Shown piece after piece: positions 35,808 to 46,049 of a stretch of 64,000 nucleotides of DNA (the stretch's first letter is position 1; every line of letters begins with the position of its first letter). Origin of the DNA: Paenibacillus arenosi (lineage in GTDB: Bacteria > Bacillota > Bacilli > Paenibacillales > Paenibacillaceae); NCBI RefSeq assembly GCF_014841135.1, contig NZ_JACYTN010000001.1, positions 616,378 through 680,377 of the forward strand, in the 5' to 3' direction. The notes under the pieces were generated by a model, which worked only from the letters and a program-made list of their open reading frames with translations, was not told the origin of the DNA and ran no database searches. Made by a program: the position numbers and the translations under genes.

Positions 35808-38033
35808 ATGTTGAAATCCGCTTCTAAACCGATATCTGCTATGCTTTGCATCATGATTGCGTTTATGGTTATTTTTCAAGCTGTTCCTGCTCAGGTGGCC
35901 AAGGCGGCTAATCAAGCGATTACGATGGACCGATCAGCCTATTTAGAAGGTGAGTCTATTTCCATCACTTATTCGGGAGCTTCTAAGAAAGATTGGATTG
36001 GCTTATATCCAAAAGGCTCAGTACCGGAAGGGAGCAGTCCATCATTAACATGGAGCTATACGGATGTGTCGGGCCAGCCTGATGGCAAGATGACGTTCTC
36101 GAAATCATTACCCCCCGGGGATTATGAAGCAATCTACATGGAGGACGGTGGATATCACATTTTTGCACGAGTGCCATTTTCTATCGTTTCGTTAAAGTCT
36201 CCTGAAAGGCTGGACTTTGTAGATACAGACGCTGATCCAGAGCATATAGCAGGCGATCTGAACATTAAAAATCCAGCCGATGTGTCCAATATTCTCAACT
36301 ATAACTTGTACTGGGGCAATGATGTGGGTAGGCTGAATGGTCAACCAGTTATCGCTAGCATTCCTTTAACCGTAACTGGTGCAACCTATTCAGAGTATGA
36401 AACCTATACGTTCGCAGTGAATACGCCGATTCCGAATGGCGCCACGAAACTATTTGTTTATGCTCATTCATTGGCAGGCGAATCGACAGAAAGTGCTGAA
36501 ATCGCTATTCCAGGTGTGCCTGTGAAGAAGCTGTTAGTCAGTTTCGAAGTGATTACCGATATGCATATTACGAACAACAAGAACCATGTCCATAACAAAA
36601 ATATTGAAGATGCGTTACGAGATATAATCGCTCTGAATCCAGACAGCTCTGGACTGATGATGGTTGGCGACAATACGGAAAATGGTACGGAAGCGGAGTA
36701 TAAGGAACTAGAACGTATTTTTAACCTATATAAGAATGACCTGCCAGAAACGTACTTTGTACAAGGAAATCATGATGTTCGCTGGAGCGATTGGGGGAAA
36801 ACTTCCGAATTGTTCGCGAAATACACGAATATGAAATCTAGTTATTTTGACGTATGGATTAACGGTTATCATTTTATTTTTATCGGTACGGAAAAAGGCT
36901 TGAAGGATTACTCCTATCTATCGGAAACGCAGTTGAAGTGGCTGGACGAAAAGCTAGCTGAGCATGCATCTAAGGATAAACCGAAATTCATTTTCCATCA
37001 TCAGCCTTTGAAAAATACGGTTGCTGGGGCGAACGAGGGGACGCTGAAAACGAACTATTGGTATGGAGTAAGACAGGATACGGAGTTGAAGAAAATATTG
37101 ACGAAGCATCCGCAGTCTATTTTGTTTAGCGGTCATACCCATTGGGAGTTAGGTGCCAAAGATACAATGTACAACGCGAAGTATGCAACGATGTTTAATG
37201 CGGCTGCGACTTCCTATTTGTACACGGATGAAAATAAGAGCAAAGACGGCAGCCAAGGATACTTTGTAGAAGTTTACGATGATAAGGTGCTGGTGAAGGG
37301 TAGGGATTTTAGCAATGACAGATGGATCCCGAACGCTCAGTTCGAAGTAAGTCTTGGAGCGCAAATTCCGGTTGTCGATCCAGCAACTGATCCTGACTTA
37401 ACGTTAAGCAATCCAACGATCAAGATGGTCAAAGGAGCATACACGCCAGCCGAAGCGGTTCAAGTTGCTTATACAAGTTCGGTCAGAGAAGATTGGATCG
37501 GTATTTTTCCTGAGGGCACCGTTTTAAACAAAACGGAAAAACCGATTGCGAAGCAAAAAACGAACACAATCCAACAGCCGGACGGCACAGTAACCTTTGC
37601 AGGCTTGAATCTTGCACCGGGTAAATACGATGCTGTTTATGTAGGGGAAGCGGAATACCGAACAGACAATGATAACTTGGAACTTGGGCGTGTAACTTTT
37701 GAAGTATCGGATCAAGCGGTTGAACGTCCGTTTGTTGTGACTAGTGCAACAATGGCTACCAATACTGTAATGGTGGATGCTTCGCTAACGGTGAAGCCAA
37801 CTGGCAAATTGGACAAAGCGGTTGTTGTCTTCCAGCTGATGAAGGGCAATACGCCAATTAGCATTGCATCCTATGAAGCGAAGGTGCCTGCCGAGGGTAG
37901 TACGTTCAATGCTAAGTTCAATGTGAATCGCAAAGATGGCTACCAAGTTCGAGTGCTTGTTGTGTCCGATTTCGGTGCTGACTTGACGAATGTAGGCACG
38001 CTGCTTGCTGAGCCAGTTACTATAAACGAATAG
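35808..38033 (+). CDS. Secreted multidomain metallophosphoesterase
   Basis: 741 residues. Signal peptide of about 34 residues (cleavage near AKA). Two repeat modules of about 100 residues flank the enzyme: each has a KDWIGLYPKGSVPEG or EDWIGIFPEGTVLN core and a PGDYEAIYM / PGKYDAVYV motif. The calcineurin-like catalytic domain has ITDMHIT, MMVGDNTENG, FVQGNHDVRW, FIFHHQPLKN and LFSGHTHWE. A C-terminal beta domain follows. Purple-acid-phosphatase-like secreted phosphoesterase; possibly a nucleotide or phospholipid substrate. Confidence 0.85.
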   Translation: MLKSASKPISAMLCIMIAFMVIFQAVPAQVAKAANQAITMDRSAYLEGESISITYSGASKKDWIGLYPKGSVPEGSSPSLTWSYTDVSGQPDGKMTFSKSLPPGDYEAIYMEDGGYHIFARVPFSIVSLKSPERLDFVDTDADPEHIAGDLNIKNPADVSNILNYNLYWGNDVGRLNGQPVIASIPLTVTGATYSEYETYTFAVNTPIPNGATKLFVYAHSLAGESTESAEIAIPGVPVKKLLVSFEVITDMHITNNKNHVHNKNIEDALRDIIALNPDSSGLMMVGDNTENGTEAEYKELERIFNLYKNDLPETYFVQGNHDVRWSDWGKTSELFAKYTNMKSSYFDVWINGYHFIFIGTEKGLKDYSYLSETQLKWLDEKLAEHASKDKPKFIFHHQPLKNTVAGANEGTLKTNYWYGVRQDTELKKILTKHPQSILFSGHTHWELGAKDTMYNAKYATMFNAAATSYLYTDENKSKDGSQGYFVEVYDDKVLVKGRDFSNDRWIPNAQFEVSLGAQIPVVDPATDPDLTLSNPTIKMVKGAYTPAEAVQVAYTSSVREDWIGIFPEGTVLNKTEKPIAKQKTNTIQQPDGTVTFAGLNLAPGKYDAVYVGEAEYRTDNDNLELGRVTFEVSDQAVERPFVVTSATMATNTVMVDASLTVKPTGKLDKAVVVFQLMKGNTPISIASYEAKVPAEGSTFNAKFNVNRKDGYQVRVLVVSDFGADLTNVGTLLAEPVTINE

Positions 38034-38122
38034 ACGTCAGAAAAGTTGATGAGTGGCAGCAAGACTCATATGTTTGTTGCGAAACGATACTGCCTAGACA
38101 AACGAAGAAAGAGGAGATTTGC

Positions 38123-39961
38123 TTGGGAAACAAGAGGAGCTTTATTTCCTTCATCATGATGACGATGCTTATGGTATCTATACCAGTGGTGGCAAGTGCC
38201 ACGGATGTGATGCCTGCGCTAAAGTTGGATACTTCTACGAAATATCCGGGCGATGCGATTCACATAACAGGAACATCGTCACTCAGTGATGTTATCGTGA
38301 AAATAGTCCGACCAGATGAAACGGTACTATACTACAACGCTGTGAAAGTTAATCAGAGTTCTTATAACGACTCGATTACGCTACCTACTGACGCGATGCC
38401 CGGCGATTACACGGTTGTCGTTGGTCAAGGTGGGCCAGATCAATTATTGCAGCAATCATTCACGGTTGTGAAGAAGCCTAATGGCGGCGATGGCAATTCT
38501 GGTGGCGGCGATTCAGGTTCGTCAGGTAGCGAATCTGGTGCTGGAAATAACGGTGGGGCAAATGGGAATGGTAGCGGTAGTAATAATGGACGTGATAGCA
38601 GTTCTGGCGAAACGCCACCTACTACCGAAGATGCTGCTATAACTGTGAAGGAGAATGGAAGCTCGATTACAGCTATCATTCCTTCTTCTGCGTTGAAAGT
38701 TACCAAGGAGAACGAAAATGGAGCTGCTACAACGAAGATTATTGTAGATGGAGCAGCTCTATCCGCAGCTTTCGATACGTTGAAGGTAACGTCGAACAAA
38801 AATGGAAAATCGCTGAAAGTTGGAATTACGGTTCCTGAGCGGAGCAGCGATGTTGAGCGTACTAAGGTAGAGCTCCCGGTAGGCGTGCTAAAGGACGCAC
38901 AAGGCATACTGCCGCAAGCGATCGTTTCCATTCAAACGCATGGAGCATCGATGGAATTGCCGCTTAAGGGACTTAATACGGCTCATTTAGAGCGTTCCTT
39001 GAACACTTCAACTGCTAACATGAATATCGTTGTAACGACGACTACGCTGCCCGATCTGATCACGGCGAAAGACAAGCAGTCCATGTTGGCTGGAGGTATC
39101 GTCAAAGTGACAGAACCAGTCTCCTTCAATGTAGCGTGTGTTGCTCATAACGGCAAGCAAATTACGATGTCAGCTCTGGGTGATGAATTCGTTAACAAAA
39201 CGTTGACGATTCGCTCAACGTTCAACATCGATCCGAAAAAGTCGACAGTCGTAGCGGTTGATCCGGGTATACGTAAAACGCGCTTTGTCCCATCTGTGTT
39301 TCAAAAGACTACCGATGGCGTAACGAACGTGCAAATCAAAGACCATGCATCCAGTGAGATTTATATGATCGTTTCATCCACAGCAGTCTTCAAAGACACG
39401 ATTGGACATTGGGCACAATCATCAATCGAGCATTTGACGGCGAAGCAGATCGTCAAAGGAGTTAGCATCAACAGCTTCGATCCGAACGGTAAAGTTACGC
39501 GGGCTGAATTCGCAGCCATGCTCGTCAGAGCGGCTGGATGGAAAGGCAGTTCGCAGCTGTCAGCCTCCAGCTTCAAGGATGTACAGGCAAATGATTGGTT
39601 TGCTGTTGCCGTGCAGACGGCAGTGGAACGTGGCTTGGTGAAAGGCATGCAGGACGGTACCTTCCAACCTAATGTACCAATATCGCGCGAACAGATGGCT
39701 GGCATGCTCGAGCGATTTATGAAACTTGTTGATGCGGAACTGCAAGGAAAGTCCGAGAATGTCATACAGGTAGCTAATCATTATAAAGATGTAAGTCATA
39801 TTAGTAGCTGGGCAAGGTCGTCGATGGCAGGGCTCGTTTCCAACAAGCTGATGGTTGGCATAGATGAACATAAGCTCGCACCACAAGCGCAGACCACGAG
39901 GGCGGAAACGGTCAAAATCCTTGAGCGCTGCCTGCGTTATGCGAAGTTGATTAATGAGTAA
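38123..39961 (+). CDS. SLH-domain surface protein
   Basis: 612 residues from a TTG start with GAGGAG before it. Signal peptide of about 27 residues, an early beta domain (LDTSTKYPGDAIHITGTSSL), a Gly/Ser/Asn linker (about residues 120-165), a middle domain of about 230 residues, and three C-terminal S-layer homology domains (FKDTIGHWAQSSIEHL, FKDVQANDWFAVAVQTAV, YKDVSHISSWARSSMAGL). SLH domains bind pyruvylated secondary cell-wall polymer. The gene lies 89 bases after the secreted phosphoesterase and may be cotranscribed. Confidence 0.92.
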   Translation: MGNKRSFISFIMMTMLMVSIPVVASATDVMPALKLDTSTKYPGDAIHITGTSSLSDVIVKIVRPDETVLYYNAVKVNQSSYNDSITLPTDAMPGDYTVVVGQGGPDQLLQQSFTVVKKPNGGDGNSGGGDSGSSGSESGAGNNGGANGNGSGSNNGRDSSSGETPPTTEDAAITVKENGSSITAIIPSSALKVTKENENGAATTKIIVDGAALSAAFDTLKVTSNKNGKSLKVGITVPERSSDVERTKVELPVGVLKDAQGILPQAIVSIQTHGASMELPLKGLNTAHLERSLNTSTANMNIVVTTTTLPDLITAKDKQSMLAGGIVKVTEPVSFNVACVAHNGKQITMSALGDEFVNKTLTIRSTFNIDPKKSTVVAVDPGIRKTRFVPSVFQKTTDGVTNVQIKDHASSEIYMIVSSTAVFKDTIGHWAQSSIEHLTAKQIVKGVSINSFDPNGKVTRAEFAAMLVRAAGWKGSSQLSASSFKDVQANDWFAVAVQTAVERGLVKGMQDGTFQPNVPISREQMAGMLERFMKLVDAELQGKSENVIQVANHYKDVSHISSWARSSMAGLVSNKLMVGIDEHKLAPQAQTTRAETVKILERCLRYAKLINE

Positions 39962-40019
39962 GCAACAATAGCATGCCTTGGAATGGGATCGCACACATCC
40001 TGTTCCAAGGCATATGTAG

Positions 40020-41456
40020 TTACAGATGTCGATCACTATGGTCTACTTGCTCTGCTAATTGCATGAGCAGCTTCATGCCGTCTTTGATCTGCTGTTCATT
40101 TATATACGAATAACTTAAACGAATCCACGATTGTAGCTCCTTAGACGGATCACATATGGAACCGGGGACAAAAGAGATGGAATGCTCGATACTCTTAGCT
40201 AGCAGCTTTTCCAAACAAAGTGTTTCTGGCAGCTGAATCCACAAGTTAAGGCCTCCGTCAGGGCTGTCCCATTTCCAATTCGTGATTGCAAGTGCTTCTT
40301 CCATAACGGTTTTGCGAATGTGTAACGCGGTTCGAAGCTTGATAATATGCTGCTGCAGACGCTCGGACATAAAGTAGTGTAGAAAAATCTTCTGATTTAA
40401 CAGCGGTGTACCATTGTCCGCTAATGACTTGACCGTAAGAAGATGCTTCATAATGGATGGCTGGCAGCAAATAGCGGCAATCCGCAATCCTGGTGCAATG
40501 TACTTACTGAAGCTGCAAATATAAATGACATAACCTTCCGTACTGTATGAAAAAAAGGGCAGAGGGGGCTTATGCTGAAAGTAAATATCGTGCATCGGAT
40601 CGTCTTCGATTATGAAACAGCGATACCGTTCTGCGAGCTCAACGAGTTCCTTCCGCTGTTTGGCTGGCACGGTGTAGCCAGTAGGATTGTGAAAAGTCGG
40701 ATTGAGGTAGAACAAGCGCGGCTTGAACTGTTTCATATAAGCTTCTACCTGTTCCAAATCATATCCATACGAATAAATATCAATCGGAATAATTTGTGCT
40801 CCTTGGTTTCTGAACATATCAATGGCAGCACTATATGTTGGGCGTTCCATGAGAACCACGTCCATCGGTTGGACAAGCATCCGAGCTAACAAATCAATCG
40901 CTTGCTGGGAGCCTGATGTGATCATGATGTCATCTTGAGAGAGGTGAAATCCGTATTTGTTGGTGAAAAAACGAGCCAGTGACTGCCGCAGCTCTTCATC
41001 CCCCTGAGGGGTAGAATAGGTGCTGAGCATTCGCGGGTAGCGTTCAACAATATCCAGCATAGATTCAGAAAAATACCGGTTCGGCAGCAAGCTAGGATCG
41101 ATAAGCGCATACGAAAATTGATAGTTTGCAGGAACGCGATGGATTTCGGATAGATGACTTTTATGTACGTAAGAAAATACGATAGGACTTTCCAGATTGT
41201 CAAAAGGCATCGTGACACCTGGTTGAACATAATAGCCCGACTTGTCTTTGACATACACTTTTTTTTCATCTTTGAGCTGCTGGAATGCTTTGAATACGGT
41301 TAATCGGTTAACCTTCATTTCTTCTGCAAGCGTGCGAATCGATGGCAGCTTATGATGTTCTGGCCATTCCCCGCGCTGAATTCGATTCCACATATATTCG
41401 TATACAAGCTTATGCAGCGGCTTGCCTTGTGAACGGTCTAGCTCGATAGAGCTCAT
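40020..41456 (-). CDS. MocR-type GntR/aminotransferase transcription regulator
   Basis: 478 residues: an N-terminal GntR winged helix (LPSIRTLAEEMKVNRLTVFK) and a long class-I aminotransferase-fold domain. The PLP-binding Lys is in CSFSKYIAPGLRI, with NPTFHNPTGYTVP and the Asp of IIEDDPMHDI as other cofactor contacts. MocR regulators sense PLP or amino-compound ligands and typically regulate a divergent neighbour; here that is an EamA-family exporter gene 130 bases away. Confidence 0.92.
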   Translation of the reverse strand: MSSIELDRSQGKPLHKLVYEYMWNRIQRGEWPEHHKLPSIRTLAEEMKVNRLTVFKAFQQLKDEKKVYVKDKSGYYVQPGVTMPFDNLESPIVFSYVHKSHLSEIHRVPANYQFSYALIDPSLLPNRYFSESMLDIVERYPRMLSTYSTPQGDEELRQSLARFFTNKYGFHLSQDDIMITSGSQQAIDLLARMLVQPMDVVLMERPTYSAAIDMFRNQGAQIIPIDIYSYGYDLEQVEAYMKQFKPRLFYLNPTFHNPTGYTVPAKQRKELVELAERYRCFIIEDDPMHDIYFQHKPPLPFFSYSTEGYVIYICSFSKYIAPGLRIAAICCQPSIMKHLLTVKSLADNGTPLLNQKIFLHYFMSERLQQHIIKLRTALHIRKTVMEEALAITNWKWDSPDGGLNLWIQLPETLCLEKLLAKSIEHSISFVPGSICDPSKELQSWIRLSYSYINEQQIKDGMKLLMQLAEQVDHSDRHL

Positions 41457-41586
41457 CGCATAGTGCCTCCTTATGTAATGAACTTTTAATTTGCTTGCAT
41501 ATATCGAATCTGTTCTATCTAATTCAAACTGTTCTATTATTGCCTCATTATAATGGTGTCAAGTGTACTGTCAAGGAGGTAATAGA

Positions 41587-42537
41587 ATGATTATCGTCAA
41601 TTTTATTTTCATGTGCATTATATTTGGAACGACATTTTTAGCGATTAAGGTAGGTGTGGATGCGGGGGCTCCTCCTTTCTTTTCAGCAGGTAGTCGATTT
41701 GTGCTGGCAGGTTTGCTCATTCTTATCTGGATGACTTGGAAAAAGAAAGCGAGCTTTTCGCTGCTGCTGCGCAAAGAAATGTGGTTGATTGGTCTAGGGC
41801 TCACGGCAGGCACTTTTTCTTTGCTCTATTGGGCAGAGCAGTATGTGAGTTCAGGGACAGCTGCCATTCTTTCCGCAACGGCTCCCATCGTCATCATATT
41901 GCTGCAAATGGTAATGTATCGTGATCGTGTGGAGCGTAGTAAAATAGTCGGCTGCTTCATCAGCTTGGCAGGGGTAGCCGTGCTCGTTCTTCCTCAGGTA
42001 TCACTCGGATCAGATAGGTTGTGGCTGCTAGGATGTCTAGCTATTTTACTAGGACAGCTTTTTTATGCAGGTGGAGCGTTGTATTCAAAAAAAGTGATAA
42101 GCCGTTTTTCCGATATTTCACCGATTGCTCAAAATGCTGCTCAAATGTGTTGCGGTGGTGTTATGATGCTTGTATTGTCTGTATGCAGCGAGCGCGTTCA
42201 TCTGGAGTCGCTCTTATCCTTGCAAGCGATAGGTTCCCAAATGTATTTAATCGTCATTGGGTCTATGGTGGGCCATACGATTTTTTATTGGCTTGTTGCA
42301 AATACGAATCCGCTGTTTCCTTCGATGTGGCTGTATATTTCACCATTTATTGCAGTTGGAATTGGGAGTCTTCTCTATAACGAAGCGCTATCCATCTATA
42401 CGATAATAGGAGCTGTGTTAACGATTGTAGGGCTTGTAGTTGTGAATACAGGGCTGCTCGGTGCACGTAAGAGGGAGACATTTCTAGCTAAGGGGATATC
42501 ACCAGAAAGAGCTGCTCATAGATCATCCGAGGGATAA
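41587..42537 (+). CDS. EamA/DMT-family transporter, divergent from MocR regulator
   Basis: 316 residues with ten predicted membrane spans and two EamA halves (MCIIFGTTFLAIKVGVDAGA at the N-terminus). AAGGAGG lies seven bases before the ATG. Divergence from a MocR gene suggests ligand-controlled export of an amino acid or related metabolite. The last 25 residues are hydrophilic. Confidence 0.87.
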   Translation: MIIVNFIFMCIIFGTTFLAIKVGVDAGAPPFFSAGSRFVLAGLLILIWMTWKKKASFSLLLRKEMWLIGLGLTAGTFSLLYWAEQYVSSGTAAILSATAPIVIILLQMVMYRDRVERSKIVGCFISLAGVAVLVLPQVSLGSDRLWLLGCLAILLGQLFYAGGALYSKKVISRFSDISPIAQNAAQMCCGGVMMLVLSVCSERVHLESLLSLQAIGSQMYLIVIGSMVGHTIFYWLVANTNPLFPSMWLYISPFIAVGIGSLLYNEALSIYTIIGAVLTIVGLVVVNTGLLGARKRETFLAKGISPERAAHRSSEG

Positions 42538-42684
42538 CGTTTCAAAATTAGAAAGAGATGGACATTTTCCACAGAACAGCTAGGGAGATGCTGGTATGTT
42601 GCTGCTGTTTGTGGGAAAATTATCAGTAGTTGATCCACCAATAAGGATGTCCTTAATGGCAAATAAGTTGAAGGAGGAATACGA

Positions 42685-43119
42685 TTGACCAATCCGTTCA
42701 TTGTACATCATCAAATTGTTATCGAGGCGCCAGCCTCTGCAATCTGGGAGGTACTCGTGAGTCCACAATATATGAAGCAGTGGGATGATTTGCCTGAGGG
42801 ATATGGCAGCGATCTGCTTGTGCTTGGAAGCATTATTGATTGGGAGGGGTATTCTCAGCTAACAGTAGTGGAGTTCGAACCAGAACAACGTCTGCGGCTG
42901 GCTCTGTACGTTCCGAAGTGGCCGCTTCCTGCGGAGCAGTATAATATCGGCTATACATACACAGTTTTGCAGCAAGGTGAACACAACTTGCTAACCGTAG
43001 AGATTGGGGATTTTGCTGCCATTCCACATGGGGAATCCTATTACGATGAATCAGTCAAATTCGCCGATTTGTCTTTGCAAAAAATAAAACAATTAGCAGA
43101 ACAAATTACGCATAGCTGA
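42685..43119 (+). CDS. SRPBCC (START/AHSA1-like) domain protein
   Basis: 144 residues from a TTG start, AAGGAGG seven bases before it. The opening IEAPASAIWEVLVSPQYMKQ and the WDDLPEGYGSDLLVLGSIIDWE pattern mark the helix-grip lipid/ligand-binding fold. Ligand unknown. Terminator follows. Confidence 0.8.
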   Translation: MTNPFIVHHQIVIEAPASAIWEVLVSPQYMKQWDDLPEGYGSDLLVLGSIIDWEGYSQLTVVEFEPEQRLRLALYVPKWPLPAEQYNIGYTYTVLQQGEHNLLTVEIGDFAAIPHGESYYDESVKFADLSLQKIKQLAEQITHS

Positions 43120-43146
43120 GTATAAGCATGGTAATGCGGACTGCAA

Positions 43147-43190
43147 GAAAGGCATTTGATAGTTTAACGATCAAATGTCTTTCTTTTTTA
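43147..43190 (+). terminator. Terminator of the SRPBCC gene
   Basis: GAAAG-g-CATTTGAT / ATCAAATG-t-CTTTC with a T run. Confidence 0.85.
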
Positions 43191-43218
43191 CTAACAAACT
43201 TAAGCAGGGAGGCAATCC

Positions 43219-43725
43219 ATGAAGTACTTTCCATACGATATGTATATTGCCCAAAATACAGAGACAACGAGTGATGATCAACTAGAACGACTAGAACGGC
43301 AATGGCTGCAGAATGGTAGACAATATGGTGAAATCTATCAATCGCTATCTGAGAGGTTGCCAGAAGAAGTACATCGTCATTTCAGCAAATTGGGATTCCA
43401 TGATTACCGTTTATTAAAAGTGGGTATCGATCATGAGAGCCTCCTTCGTTCGAATGCCCATTTCATACTAGCACGTAATGGAGACGATATAGCAAACCGT
43501 ACACAATGGATGCTAACGCTCGAAAATATATCCTTCTTCCAATTTGAACATCATAACTATGACAACCCCAGACCAATTATGCATCCTGAGATAGACGACT
43601 GGTTGTTTGAAGAGTTTACCCCCGTCGACGATACTACGATATCATTAGAAGTTTTATTTGGTTCCGGCGGCAACATCCGCATCCATTTTCCTGATAAATC
43701 GATACGAATCGAACGTATCAAGTGA
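43219..43725 (+). CDS. Hypothetical protein, 168 aa
   Basis: Soluble, His- and aromatic-rich, starting MKYFPYDMYIAQNTETTSDD and ending FPDKSIRIERIK. GGGAGG lies before the ATG. No domain recognised. Confidence 0.65.
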   Translation: MKYFPYDMYIAQNTETTSDDQLERLERQWLQNGRQYGEIYQSLSERLPEEVHRHFSKLGFHDYRLLKVGIDHESLLRSNAHFILARNGDDIANRTQWMLTLENISFFQFEHHNYDNPRPIMHPEIDDWLFEEFTPVDDTTISLEVLFGSGGNIRIHFPDKSIRIERIK

Positions 43726-43826
43726 GCTGCTGGTTCTAAATGTACATAGGAAAACATGTATAGGGAAGCTTCTGTAAGCTGAAGTTTCTCTATTTTTAGT
43801 ATGAAAAAGAAAAGGGAGTGTGAGCT

Positions 43827-44189
43827 GTGGCACTATTAGGTATAGTAATCGCCATCGGTATCAGTTTTTTGTTTGTTTATATAGCGGGCCCAATCGGCAG
43901 CGTAGTGGTTCCAGCCATTATGTTCGGCCTCATCTTCAGCACGTATATGAGAACGAAGGCAATCGAAGAGGATGTAAAGGCGATCAAGACTCATTTCGGC
44001 CTCTTAAATGAAGCAGAAAAGGCAGAGCTTCAAATGCAGCAGCAGTTCAAAAATTTGTATGAACACGAGATAGATAATAAAAAGTATAGCCCCGAATTGG
44101 AAAGGATCAACCGTGAAATCGAGCTGGAACTAGAGAACTACCAAGAGGATCGCAAGGATAAGAATGATAAGAACAATGACGAGGATTAA
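43827..44189 (+). CDS. Small membrane protein with coiled-coil tail
   Basis: 120 residues from a GTG start behind AAGGGAGTG. Two adjacent membrane spans (about residues 2-40) are followed by a highly charged helical tail (ERINREIELELENYQEDRKD) ending in KNDKNNDED. The function is unknown; the layout resembles small cytoplasmic-membrane scaffold proteins. Confidence 0.65.
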   Translation: MALLGIVIAIGISFLFVYIAGPIGSVVVPAIMFGLIFSTYMRTKAIEEDVKAIKTHFGLLNEAEKAELQMQQQFKNLYEHEIDNKKYSPELERINREIELELENYQEDRKDKNDKNNDED

Positions 44190-44294
44190 TGGATGAATTC
44201 TACATAATAAAGACATACCCATGTGCTACTGTGAGTGTTACACCATGGGATGACATGACGTACGCCATCATTTTCGTAGAGGAGCGATTCGTTC

Positions 44295-46049
44295 ATGGAA
44301 AGTGTAGTAAAGAAAGAACCAACAAAAAGTTTAAAGGGGATAAAGACGGTATCTATAGCATTTGTAGTCCTCATACTCATCGCAGCAACCTTATTCGTAG
44401 ACCAACCACCACGACCTCAACCAAGCACAGCCCCAGCAACACAATTTTCTGCGGAAAGAGCAATGCAGCATTTACAATTCATCGCCAAAGAATCACGGCC
44501 TTCTGGCTCCGAACGAATCAAACAGGTTAGAGACTATGTAGTAGCGGAATTAACCAGCTTAGGCATTCAACCTCAGGTTCAACAAGCGGAAGGAATGACT
44601 TATGACAACAAATTATTAGAACTACACAATATTGTGGGTGTCTTAAAAGGCAAGAACAGCGAAGGCAAAGCACTTGCGCTCATGACACATTATGATTCCG
44701 TTGATTTGGGTCCGGGAGCAAATGATGCGGGCGTGAGCGTAGCTGCTTTGATAGAAACCGTGCGAGCCCTTACCAACGGTGAGCCACTCCGAAATGACAT
44801 TTGGATCGTCATTACAGATGGCGAAGAAGAAGGGCTGCTTGGTGCAAAGGAATTCTGGGGAAAAGCGGAGCATCGGGAGCAAGTCGGACTTGTTGCTAAC
44901 TTCGAAGCACGTGGTTCTAAAGGGGCATCGATAATGTTCCAGACGAGCGAAGAAAATGGAGCACTCATTCAACATTTTGCTGAAGCTGCTCCAGAACCAG
45001 TAACGAATTCTTTTATGGGAGATCTTTATCGCTTACTACCGAACGACACAGACTTAACCGTAACACTTCGTGCGGGCATTCCGGGAATTAACTTCGCGTA
45101 TCTCGGTGGGTGGACCGCATACCATACCCCGTTAGATAATCTGGATAATGTCGAACTATCCACACTGCAGCATCAGGGAGAAAATGCGCTAGCTATGGCT
45201 AGACAATTTGGCGATGCGAATCTTGAAAATTTGCGCAGTCCAGATCAAGTGTATTTCAGTTTATTTAACCTATTCATTCACTATCCACAGTCAATCGTTA
45301 CACCTATTACCATCTTGTTGTGGTTCGCAGTTGTTGCCTTGATCGTCGTTGCATATAGACAGCAGCAGATCCGGTTACGAGGAATAATGATCAGTGTACT
45401 TGCTGTTATTGGAAGTGCTATTCTTTCTCTTGGTGCTGCCTACTTGCTTAATCAGTTTATTTCTAAGTTATGGGCGGAAAAAATGACCTTGTTCAATGGT
45501 GCTACCTATGACGCTTATTTATATCATATCAGCTTCATGCTTCTAACCTTACTTGTTCAGGCTTTTTTGATGAAAAAATGGAATGACCGCACCAATGTAC
45601 TTGAGATAATGCTCGTCGGGATGATGCTGTTTCTGGTCCTGCTTACTGTATCGGCTATATGGCTACCAGGTGCGAGTTACTTGTGGATGCTTCCCTTGAT
45701 CATTCATACCATTGTTATTGCTTTCTCATTATTTAAAAAGGATGCGGACAAGGTATTGAACGGAGTTCCAGCCATGCTGATCACGGCTCTTGCTCCGATT
45801 GTTCTATTTACGACCTTCCTCCATCTGTTATTTCAAGCGATGCCGCTTTCGTTAACGTTAGTGCTTACGGTCATATTTACTTTTGTTTTGGCCTTGCTTA
45901 ATCCTGTGTGTAGGTTGCTGACATCCCATCATCGCTGGTTCGTAATCGTTCTATCTGTATGCATGGTCGGCCTTCTTGCTTGGGGATGGATAAACGCGGT
46001 TCCAAGTGAAGCGCGGCCTATGTATGAACATTTGCTGCATGACCATTAA
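44295..46049 (+). CDS. M28-family metallopeptidase with C-terminal membrane domain
   Basis: 584 residues. One N-terminal span, an extracytoplasmic M28 peptidase domain with zinc ligands in MTHYDSVDLGPGANDAGVSV and TDGEEEGLLGAKEF and a later GGWTAYHTPLDNLDNV, then a C-terminal region of about seven membrane spans. This is the Fxna/ER-aminopeptidase-like layout seen in Bacilli. GAGGAG lies before the ATG. Substrate unknown. Confidence 0.88.
   Translation: MESVVKKEPTKSLKGIKTVSIAFVVLILIAATLFVDQPPRPQPSTAPATQFSAERAMQHLQFIAKESRPSGSERIKQVRDYVVAELTSLGIQPQVQQAEGMTYDNKLLELHNIVGVLKGKNSEGKALALMTHYDSVDLGPGANDAGVSVAALIETVRALTNGEPLRNDIWIVITDGEEEGLLGAKEFWGKAEHREQVGLVANFEARGSKGASIMFQTSEENGALIQHFAEAAPEPVTNSFMGDLYRLLPNDTDLTVTLRAGIPGINFAYLGGWTAYHTPLDNLDNVELSTLQHQGENALAMARQFGDANLENLRSPDQVYFSLFNLFIHYPQSIVTPITILLWFAVVALIVVAYRQQQIRLRGIMISVLAVIGSAILSLGAAYLLNQFISKLWAEKMTLFNGATYDAYLYHISFMLLTLLVQAFLMKKWNDRTNVLEIMLVGMMLFLVLLTVSAIWLPGASYLWMLPLIIHTIVIAFSLFKKDADKVLNGVPAMLITALAPIVLFTTFLHLLFQAMPLSLTLVLTVIFTFVLALLNPVCRLLTSHHRWFVIVLSVCMVGLLAWGWINAVPSEARPMYEHLLHDH

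Noticed and set aside
44189..44530. 113-codon open frame on + strand starting at the end of the coiled-coil membrane protein gene
   Set aside because: It overlaps the start of the M28 peptidase gene in another frame, has no ribosome site and has no coding character after about 30 codons.
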